In this document: positions 57,552 to 64,000 of the stretch, in pieces
Layout: the number at the start of each line of letters is the position of its first letter
Numbering within the stretch: the stretch's first letter is position 1
Assembly (NCBI RefSeq): GCF_030376605.1
Contig: NZ_JARRAE010000005.1
Location: 217,252-281,251, forward strand
Direction: 5' to 3'
Length of the DNA stretch: 64,000 nt
From: Pseudochrobactrum sp. sp1633
GTDB lineage: Bacteria > Pseudomonadota > Alphaproteobacteria > Rhizobiales > Rhizobiaceae
Position numbers and translations under genes: made by a program
The notes under the pieces: generated by a model
Told to the model about the DNA's origin: nothing
What the model saw: the letters and a program-made list of their open reading frames with translations, nothing else
The model's database searches: none

Positions 57552-57588
57552 AAAAAAGCCGCAGCTCTTATGAGCTGCGGCTTTTTTT
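57552..57588. terminator. Bidirectional terminator between DoxX gene and hisG
   Basis: AAAAAAGCCGCAGCTC (57552-57567) pairs with GAGCTGCGGCTTTTTT (57572-57587) around TTAT; A and T runs allow use from both directions. Confidence 0.92.
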
Positions 57589-57614
57589 GCATTGAATGAA
57601 TTTTGCCAAAAACC

Positions 57615-58307
57615 TTATTTCAGGCTATCGCAAATCCGGCCGATAATCTCTGTCACACGCGGATTATCCAGACTACGGCGGGCAGAAACCAGACATGCCT
57701 GTGATTTCAACATAATGCCGTCATCCAGGATTTTCAGTTTGTTGGCACGCAGCGTTGAACCGGTCGATGTGATATCAACGATAATGTCCGCAGAACCGGC
57801 AGCAGGTGCCCCCTCAGTTGCACCCAGACTTTCCACAATCCGGTAAACCTGAATACCGTGTTTCTGAGAGAAAAACTGCTGTGTCAGCCGCCAGTATTTG
57901 GTGGCAATACGCAAACGACGGCCATGACGCTGACGGAAGTCTGCCGCCACATCATCCAGATCGGCCATTGTTGAAACATCGTGCCAGACTTCCGGTACGG
58001 CGACGATCACATCCGCATGGCCAAAACCAAGCGGTGCTTCAACCTGTACTTTTTCATCGGCACGCGCCAATGTCTCACGGATCAAATCTTCGCCGGTTAC
58101 ACCGAGATCCACGGCACCATAGCCAAGTTCACGGGCGATTTCAGATGCTGACAGGAACAGAATATCCACATCATCCATGCCTTCAATACGGGCACGGTAA
58201 TTGCGGTCATCCTCCGGCAAAACAACATTCAGCCCGGCTTTCGCCATCACTGCAATTGTCTGTTCTTTAAGGCGGCCTTTGGAAGGCAAAGCCAATGTTA
58301 CAGTCAT
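57615..58307 (-). CDS. hisG: ATP phosphoribosyltransferase, short form (catalytic subunit)
   Basis: A 230-residue first enzyme of histidine synthesis, joining ATP and PRPP. It lacks the C-terminal ACT-like regulatory domain of long HisG, so needs HisZ, which is encoded just upstream with a 4-base overlap. Motifs: [23 protein letters not shown] at the start, [15 protein letters not shown] near 70, and the PRPP loop [18 protein letters not shown] near 175. Last gene of hisS-hisZ-hisG. Confidence 0.95.
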   Translation of the reverse strand: MTVTLALPSKGRLKEQTIAVMAKAGLNVVLPEDDRNYRARIEGMDDVDILFLSASEIARELGYGAVDLGVTGEDLIRETLARADEKVQVEAPLGFGHADVIVAVPEVWHDVSTMADLDDVAADFRQRHGRRLRIATKYWRLTQQFFSQKHGIQVYRIVESLGATEGAPAAGSADIIVDITSTGSTLRANKLKILDDGIMLKSQACLVSARRSLDNPRVTEIIGRICDSLK

Positions 58308-59446
58308 GAGCGTGCTCCTGCCTGTGTCGCCTCAGCACATTGTTGCAGACGATCCAGCCAGATGGAAAAACCAACGCCGGAAATACGTTCCTTGGCACCA
58401 AGCAGTGTCAGCAAACGGTCATAACGCCCTCCACCGACAATGACACCGCAATCAGCATCGCGGCTGGTCACTTCATAAACCAGACCGGTGTAATAATCGA
58501 GCGGACGGCCAAACCCGGCATCATAAGTGACAATGCTCAAATCAATTCCGGCTTTACGCATTTCCTCAACGCGTTTGCCAAAGCCCTGCAAGGCTGAGCC
58601 CAGATCAAGACCGCTCACTGCAGCGAATTCCGTCAGCTGTGCTGTCGCCTGATCCAGCGGCACACGAATGGACAGAAATGTTTTCAGTGCTGTCAATACG
58701 CGGTCTGCCAGCTGCACCGCAGCCAGCTGCTGTTTTTCCATCAGCCGTCGTGCGATTTCAGCCGGACTACGCCCTGCAACGGGCGAAATGCCAGCCTCCT
58801 GCATTTCCTGTGCAAGTGCTGTAACCAGTGCATCCTCGCCTTGCTCATTCAGCAATTGACGCAAGCGTTCCGGCACACCATTGCCGGTGCGCGGTGACGA
58901 GAGATCCTGCAAAGCCAGTTGCAACTGTTCGGCATTGCCGAAAGTACGCGCCAGCTTCTTCTGCCAGCCACGCGGCAGACCAAGAGACGCCAGCACAGCT
59001 TCAAACACCGACTGATCGCCGAGTAGTACCTGCAAGGATGCATGAGGCGCAGCCTGATGCACAGCATTCAGCGCATCGCTTAACGAGCGTGCATCAGAGG
59101 CTGGCTGATTATCACCGCCGAGGTCTTCAATACCCGCCTGATGAAAGCTGGTGCCGCCTTCACGGCGCTGGCGAAAAACCTCACCAATATAAGAATAGCG
59201 CTTTGGCGTGGCTGCATTGAGCGCAATATGATTGCGGCAGACCGGAATGGTAAATTCCGGACGCAGGCACAGACTGTCGCCGTTTTCATTTTCGGTCAGG
59301 AAAATCCGGCTGCGCAAATCCTCGCCCGCCATATCCAGAAACGGATCTGCCGGTTGCAGGATTGGAATATTAACCGCCTCGCTCGACGTAGTCGCAAAAT
59401 AAGACGCCAGATCGGCGGCAATATCTGCTGTTTGACGATTGCTCAT
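58304..59446 (-). CDS. hisZ: ATP phosphoribosyltransferase regulatory subunit HisZ
   Basis: A 380-residue paralogue of histidyl-tRNA synthetase without the anticodon-binding domain; it regulates HisG in a hetero-octamer in response to histidine. Synthetase-like motifs remain: [17 protein letters not shown] near 74, [30 protein letters not shown] and [35 protein letters not shown]. The ATG at 59446 starts one base before the hisS stop region; the longer reading to 59485 would run inside hisS. Confidence 0.94.
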   Translation of the reverse strand: MSNRQTADIAADLASYFATTSSEAVNIPILQPADPFLDMAGEDLRSRIFLTENENGDSLCLRPEFTIPVCRNHIALNAATPKRYSYIGEVFRQRREGGTSFHQAGIEDLGGDNQPASDARSLSDALNAVHQAAPHASLQVLLGDQSVFEAVLASLGLPRGWQKKLARTFGNAEQLQLALQDLSSPRTGNGVPERLRQLLNEQGEDALVTALAQEMQEAGISPVAGRSPAEIARRLMEKQQLAAVQLADRVLTALKTFLSIRVPLDQATAQLTEFAAVSGLDLGSALQGFGKRVEEMRKAGIDLSIVTYDAGFGRPLDYYTGLVYEVTSRDADCGVIVGGGRYDRLLTLLGAKERISGVGFSIWLDRLQQCAEATQAGARS

Positions 59447-59447
59447 A

Positions 59448-60971
59448 TCAGTTCGCCTGCCTGCTTTTTTCCTGCAGACGATCATGCGCCTGTTCGGCGA
59501 GAATGCGCTTCACTTCCGCTACCAGATCAGCCTCTTTAACGGTGATCTGCGCCGGACGGCTGGCACGCCATTCCTCATTGCTTTCAATCTCACCGGAAAG
59601 ACGCTTGCCTTCAATCAGATCCTTGATCTGAATTTCGCCATTGGCACGCTCATCACCGCCTTGAATAATCGCAAGCGGGGCATCGCGGCGGTCCGCATAT
59701 TTCAGCTGATTACCGAATTTCTTCCAATTACCCTGATACATCTCGGCGCGGATACCGGCATCACGCAGATCCTGCGTGAATTTCTGATAACGGCCGAGGC
59801 TCTCAGCATCACCATCCATAACGGTAATCACAACCGGTGCCAGTGTTTCTTCTGCCCCAAGCTTGCCCAGATTTTTCAGAGCCGTCATCAGACGGGAAAC
59901 ACCGATGGAAAAACCGGTTGCCGGAACCGGCTGACCACGGAAACGCGACACCAGACCGTCGTAACGGCCACCGCCGCCCACAGAACCAAACACAACTTTT
60001 TCACCTTTTTCATTGGTGACATCAAATTGCAGCTCAGCCTCATAAACAGGACCGGTGTAATATTCGAGACCACGCACAACGGACGGATCAATCTTCACGC
60101 GACCGGCATAACCACCCGCATCAAACAAAATCTGCATCTGTGCGAGTTCTTCAACACCTTCTGTGCCGCGCGCATTGCCTTCAACAACAGCACGTAAATT
60201 CGCAATGGTCTGCTGACCATCTTCAGCACCGGCAGCAATAAATTCGAGAACCTTGGTGATCGCTGCCGCATCAAGCTTCGCACCTTTGGTGAAATCACCG
60301 GATTCATCACGACGACCTTCACCGAGCAGCAGCTTAACGCCCTCTTCGCCAAACTTATCCAGTTTGTCGATAGCGCGCAGCACGTTGAGGCGACGACCGG
60401 CATTGTCATCACCGGCAAGACCGATGGCTTCCAGAACACCATCCAGAACCTTACGGTTATTGACACGGATCAGATAATCACCACGCTGAATGCCCAGACG
60501 CTCCAGCGTATCCGCTGCCATCATGCACATTTCCGCATCAGCAGAAACGCCCGGCGCACCAACTGTATCCGCATCAAACTGCATAAACTGGCGGAAACGG
60601 CCAGGACCCGGCTTTTCGTTACGGAAAACCCAGCCATTACGATAGGTGCGGAACGGCAGCTGGATTTCATTGAAATTCTCAGCCACATGACGCGCCAGAG
60701 GCGCTGTCAGATCATAACGCAGCGACAGCCATTGCTCATCATCATCCTGAAGCGAAAACACGCCTTCATTCGGGCGATCCAGATCCGGCAGGAATTTACC
60801 CAGCGCATCGGTATATTCCACAAGCGGTGTTTCAATCGGGTCAAAACCGTAACGCTCATAGACCTCGCGAATTGTCGCCAGCATTTTTTCAGCAGCACGC
60901 AGATCATGGGGCTCACGGTCCACAAAGCCGCGCGGCAGCCGCGCTTTCATCTTCTCCGCTTTATTTGCCAT
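59448..60971 (-). CDS. hisS: Histidyl-tRNA synthetase
   Basis: A 507-residue class II synthetase charging tRNA-His. Landmarks: [51 protein letters not shown] (motif 1 region), [50 protein letters not shown] (motif 2), [18 protein letters not shown] and [34 protein letters not shown] (motif 3), then the anticodon-binding domain. The length is that of the alphaproteobacterial group, longer than E. coli HisS by an insertion near residues 210-250. First gene of the operon. Confidence 0.95.
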   Translation of the reverse strand: MANKAEKMKARLPRGFVDREPHDLRAAEKMLATIREVYERYGFDPIETPLVEYTDALGKFLPDLDRPNEGVFSLQDDDEQWLSLRYDLTAPLARHVAENFNEIQLPFRTYRNGWVFRNEKPGPGRFRQFMQFDADTVGAPGVSADAEMCMMAADTLERLGIQRGDYLIRVNNRKVLDGVLEAIGLAGDDNAGRRLNVLRAIDKLDKFGEEGVKLLLGEGRRDESGDFTKGAKLDAAAITKVLEFIAAGAEDGQQTIANLRAVVEGNARGTEGVEELAQMQILFDAGGYAGRVKIDPSVVRGLEYYTGPVYEAELQFDVTNEKGEKVVFGSVGGGGRYDGLVSRFRGQPVPATGFSIGVSRLMTALKNLGKLGAEETLAPVVITVMDGDAESLGRYQKFTQDLRDAGIRAEMYQGNWKKFGNQLKYADRRDAPLAIIQGGDERANGEIQIKDLIEGKRLSGEIESNEEWRASRPAQITVKEADLVAEVKRILAEQAHDRLQEKSRQAN

Positions 60972-61094
60972 GATACTGATCCGCTAAACTTGAGTTATCT
61001 TGAAGATTAAATGCCTTAATATCCTTGAAAGGCGTGTATGTTTCCTAACTGATCGGTCAGCATGCGGCAAGAGCAAGATCAGCGCAGAAACGCT

Positions 61095-61745
61095 TTATGC
61101 AGGCCTCTTAAAATCCTGCCGCAGACGCTCAATCACAGGGCGGCAATAACAACCCTCCAGATGATCATTCACAAGCCCCATCGCCTGCATAAAAGCATAA
61201 ACCGTTGTCGGCCCGACAAATGACCAGCCGCGCTTTTTAAGATCTTTGCTGATGCGCGTGGAAATCTCGGTTAAAGGATTGGCCTTATAGGCCGCCAGAT
61301 CAAACCGTGCAGGCCTGTCCTTGACCTGCGGCTCAAAACTCCAGAAATAAGCTGCCAGCGACCCTTTTTCAGCAATAAGCTCAATTGCCCGTCCGGCATT
61401 GTTAATGGCCGATTTGATCTTGCCGCGATGCCGCACAATGCCTGCATCCTGCATCAGCCGCTCAACATCATCATCTGTAAAAAGCGCCATTTCATGAAAA
61501 TCGAACTCTGCAAAAGCACGGCGAAAATTCTCACGTTTGCGCAAAATCGTCAGCCATGACAGCCCTGACTGAAAGCCTTCCAGACAGATTTTCTCAAAAA
61601 GACGGCGATCATTGTCAACCGGATAGCCCCACTCCGTATCATGATAGAGAAGATAATCAGGCAATCCGCCATGCCAGCCGCATCGGACACGCCCGTCCTC
61701 ACCCCAATGTAGCCCCGCTTCCAGAACCGGTATCTCTTGCGTCAT
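61095..61745 (-). CDS. tag: 3-methyladenine DNA glycosylase I
   Basis: A 216-residue helix-hairpin-helix glycosylase that removes 3-methyladenine from alkylated DNA. The zinc-snap Cys and His are recognisable: RCGWHG near residue 22, YLLYHDTEWGYPV near 34 and NDHLEGCYCR near 195 (HxxxC). ICLEGFQSGLSWLTILRKRENFRRAF contains the catalytic-region Glu and base-stacking residues; FVGPTTVYAFMQAMG is near 178. The ATG at 61745 lies 20 bases into a longer reading and begins MTQEIPVLEAG; the ribosome signal is weak. Confidence 0.93.
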   Translation of the reverse strand: MTQEIPVLEAGLHWGEDGRVRCGWHGGLPDYLLYHDTEWGYPVDNDRRLFEKICLEGFQSGLSWLTILRKRENFRRAFAEFDFHEMALFTDDDVERLMQDAGIVRHRGKIKSAINNAGRAIELIAEKGSLAAYFWSFEPQVKDRPARFDLAAYKANPLTEISTRISKDLKKRGWSFVGPTTVYAFMQAMGLVNDHLEGCYCRPVIERLRQDFKRPA

Positions 61746-62046
61746 TTTTTCATCCACCCGACCTCTGCAACACCATGAGTTCTTCCATAGCACATTTTAT
61801 TTGACTTGGAACAAAAAAAGAACATACGCTTCACCGCAGACATTCGACAGATCATCCGAACCCCGAAGAATATTTACCTGCTGATAACCACAAGAGGAAC
61901 TTTTCCCTTCATTTCAGCCTGCACGTTACTCTGATTCACTTTTTCACAAGGGTCAGGCATCACAGTTGAGGCAAAGGAATCTGCATGCCGCGACAGATGG
62001 GAAAAGCATCACAGTTTAAGGCATCACTTAAATACAGGACGATCTG
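61746..62046. other. Divergent intergenic region tag / L,D-transpeptidase gene
   Basis: About 300 bases. It contains an imperfect direct repeat GCATCACAGTT (around 61957 and 62006), each followed within four bases by AGGCA, lying upstream of the transpeptidase gene. No gene seen. Confidence 0.4.
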
Positions 62047-62886
62047 ATGAAACCACGTCATCTGCTGCTGATCGCATCCATTGCTGCTTTTGTCTTATCC
62101 GCTGTCTCGGCCGGCGGCGCATTTGCCAATGACCGTTATGCAACCCCGCCGCCGGTTGTTCTCAGCCCTGATCTGAGCGCACCTTGGGTTATGCAATTGC
62201 AGCCTCAGCGTTATTCAGTGCAGGCTGCTCCCGCTGCTGCGCCACGCTATTACCGCAATAGTGCCAGTTCACGTCAGGCTCTCGCGCCGACTGTACGCCC
62301 GATCACCCGCCAGCAGGCTCGCAAAAAGCAAGAAAAAACCTTGCGCCAGAATGTAACCTACCAGCAGGGCTCATTTATTCGCAGCGGCGTAACCCCGCCA
62401 CAGAATCCAAAACAACCATCCGCCGGTATGAACCCGATCTTCCTGCCGCAGGAAGTCGACTATTCTGCCTCTCACAAAGCCGGTACTATCGTAATTGATA
62501 CCAGAAACAAGTTTCTGTATCTGGTCGGTGAAAACGGCAAAGCGCGCCGCTATGGCGTTGGCGTTGGCAAAGAAGGTTTCGGCTGGAAAGGCACAGAGAC
62601 TGTGAGCCGCAAAGCCGAATGGCCGACATGGCATCCACCGAAAGAAATGATCGCCCGCGAGCGTAAAAAAGGCCGCATTCTCCCTGTGAGAATGGAAGGC
62701 GGCATAGCCAATCCGCTTGGCGCACGGGCGCTTTATCTTGGCAGCACTCTGTATCGTATTCATGGCACCAACGCGCCATCCACCATCGGGCGGGCTGTCT
62801 CATCCGGCTGTATTCGTATGCGCAATCAGGATGTTGAAGACCTATATGAACGTGTGCCGGTAGGCACCAAAGTTGTAGTTCTCTGA
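62047..62886 (+). CDS. L,D-transpeptidase (YkuD family)
   Basis: A 279-residue exported enzyme that crosslinks peptidoglycan 3-3 or attaches outer-membrane proteins to it. Residues 1-27 are a signal peptide (LLLIASIAAFVLSAVSAGGAFA). A 105-residue linker rich in Pro, Gln, Ala and Arg precedes the YkuD domain (about 140-279), which has TIVIDTRNKFLYLVGENGKARRYGVGVGKEGFGWKG and the catalytic motif HGTNAPSTIGRAVSSGCIRMRNQDVEDLY with His and Cys. Alphaproteobacteria use such enzymes to link beta-barrel proteins to the wall, a possible role here. Confidence 0.92.
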   Translation: MKPRHLLLIASIAAFVLSAVSAGGAFANDRYATPPPVVLSPDLSAPWVMQLQPQRYSVQAAPAAAPRYYRNSASSRQALAPTVRPITRQQARKKQEKTLRQNVTYQQGSFIRSGVTPPQNPKQPSAGMNPIFLPQEVDYSASHKAGTIVIDTRNKFLYLVGENGKARRYGVGVGKEGFGWKGTETVSRKAEWPTWHPPKEMIARERKKGRILPVRMEGGIANPLGARALYLGSTLYRIHGTNAPSTIGRAVSSGCIRMRNQDVEDLYERVPVGTKVVVL

Positions 62887-62905
62887 TAATTCGAACCTGA
62901 ATATC

Positions 62906-62941
62906 AAAGCCCCGCCCATGAAAATGGCGCGGGGCTTTTTC
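62906..62941 (+). terminator. Terminator after the L,D-transpeptidase gene
   Basis: AAAGCCCCGC pairs with GCGGGGCTTT, with further CAT/ATG pairing in the loop, followed by T residues. Confidence 0.88.
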
Positions 62942-63128
62942 TTATCTGCCCGTGCCCGCAAGCATTTTTCAAAAATTTTGATCCCAAACAATTTATCATT
63001 TTGACATCAGCCGGTCTTGCAAAAACGATAAGAACCGATTCAAGATTAGCGTACTGCAAAGTGCTTCGCCGGATACCACTCAGTAAGACGTTCAGAAACC
63101 GGCGCAATAACAGAAAAGGAATAAGGAC

Positions 63129-63953
63129 ATGTCCGTAGCTGCAATCAAATTGAATGACGGCAACTCCATTCCGCAATTGGGTTTCGGTGTGTGGCAGATC
63201 AGTGATGAGGAAGCTATCGCAAGTGTGAGCACCGCACTTGAAACCGGTTATCGTCATATTGATACTGCTGCTATTTACAAGAATGAACGGGGCGTCGGTC
63301 AGGCAATCCGCAATTCCGGCATTGCACGCAAAGATATTTTTCTGACAACCAAAGTCTGGAATGACGATCAGGGCTATGATTCAACCCTGAAAGCCTTTGA
63401 AGCCTCCGCCGAGCGCCTGGGCACCGATTATTTCGACCTGTATCTCATTCATTGGCCAATGCCGAATAAAGACAAGTTTCTCGACACCTGGCGCGCGCTT
63501 ATCAAGCTGCGTGAAGAAGGCCGCGTGAAATCCATTGGCGTTTCCAATTTCCGCACAGCCGATCTGCAGCGCATACTGAAAGAAACAGATGTCGTTCCGG
63601 CCATCAATCAGATTGAGCTGCATCCGTACTTCCAGCAAGACAATTTGCGGCAGTTTCATCAGCAGCACAACATCGCCACCGAGGCATGGAGCCCGCTTGG
63701 TCAGGGTAAAATTCTGGATAATCCGGCGTTAAAAGCCATTGCAGATCATCACGGCAAATCGGTCGCTCAGATCATCCTGCGCTGGCATCTGGATATCGGC
63801 AATGTCGTCATTCCAAAATCCGTCACCCCTGCCCGTATTAAAGAAAATTTTGAAGTCACAGATTTCAAACTTCTGGGTATTGAGCACGACGAAATTGACA
63901 AGCTGGATTCATCGGACGGCCGTATCGGCCCTGACCCGACAACCTTTGGCTAA
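63129..63953 (+). CDS. Aldo/keto reductase (AKR5-like)
   Basis: A 274-residue NADPH-dependent reductase of small aldehydes and ketones, possibly 2,5-diketo-D-gluconate or methylglyoxal. It shows the AKR barrel motifs: LGFGVWQISDEEA, HIDTAAIYKNERGVGQAIRNSG with catalytic Asp and Tyr, IFLTTKVWNDDQ with Lys, DLYLIHWPMPNKDKFLDTW with His, IGVSNFRTADLQRIL and VIPKSVTPARIKENFEV binding the cofactor phosphate. AAGGAATAAGGAC precedes the ATG. No partner gene is adjacent in the window. Confidence 0.92.
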   Translation: MSVAAIKLNDGNSIPQLGFGVWQISDEEAIASVSTALETGYRHIDTAAIYKNERGVGQAIRNSGIARKDIFLTTKVWNDDQGYDSTLKAFEASAERLGTDYFDLYLIHWPMPNKDKFLDTWRALIKLREEGRVKSIGVSNFRTADLQRILKETDVVPAINQIELHPYFQQDNLRQFHQQHNIATEAWSPLGQGKILDNPALKAIADHHGKSVAQIILRWHLDIGNVVIPKSVTPARIKENFEVTDFKLLGIEHDEIDKLDSSDGRIGPDPTTFG

Positions 63954-64000
63954 GCCTCAGGCTCTGGCGAGGTACGGCGTTAAAAAAAACTATACATAAT

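Overview
The window looks like a chromosomal segment of an alphaproteobacterium of the order Hyphomicrobiales, most likely in the Brucella/Ochrobactrum/Pseudochrobactrum group. Evidence: a Brucella-type RibH2 lumazine synthase behind its own FMN riboswitch; the gene order pmbA-cysQ-DUF4170-DUF374-waaA-lpxK; an IalB-family protein; the short-form HisG with HisZ; a CIRCE-controlled groESL operon; and GAGC-bordered palindromic intergenic repeats of the kind found in that family. Base composition is moderate. I see no prophage, insertion sequence, transposase or CRISPR array, and no clearly broken gene.

Layout. 0-8 kb: an ArsR-type regulator divergent from a small monooxygenase-fold protein, a zinc formaldehyde dehydrogenase (fdhA), a complete five-gene branched-chain amino-acid-type ABC operon (livK-H-M-G-F order, minus strand) and an IalB-family exported protein. 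8-16.6 kb: a seven-gene minus-strand sugar operon (ROK regulator, xylA, sugar isomerase/epimerase, Gfo/Idh/MocA dehydrogenase, then RbsA-, RbsC- and binding-protein-type ABC genes). 17-24.8 kb: tRNA-Gln, ppx/gppA-rlmE, an MFS exporter, a candidate 33-residue membrane peptide, an acetyltransferase, FMN riboswitch-ribH2, fdhD and a TIGR01244-type protein. 24.9-33.7 kb: mutL, DUF2093 and GNAT genes, then the lipid A/Kdo cluster. 34-43.4 kb: a CPA2 antiporter, a tandem M16 peptidase pair, rsmD, an rluB with very long RG-rich tails, tadA and a lipoprotein. 43.4-51.8 kb: ileS, a MipA/OmpV porin-like protein, ribF, a HAD hydrolase and an orphan TadG/VWA protein. 52-64 kb: groES-groEL, fumC, a DoxX protein, the hisS-hisZ-hisG operon, tag, an L,D-transpeptidase and an aldo/keto reductase.

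Most genes are ordinary housekeeping or transport genes. The most unusual signal is not a gene. At three unrelated gene ends (livF, xylA, groEL) the last codons, the stop codon and a small perfect hairpin lying on or beside the stop codon are repeated once or twice just downstream, and each copy again ends in a stop codon. The three sequences differ but the architecture is the same, which suggests a recurring local process, or selection for tandem stop-codon hairpins, in this genome. Other points worth a second look are a nested hairpin next to the ileS start, a 33-codon membrane ORF with its own terminator, a structured 150-base stretch after groEL, and dispersed palindromic repeats.
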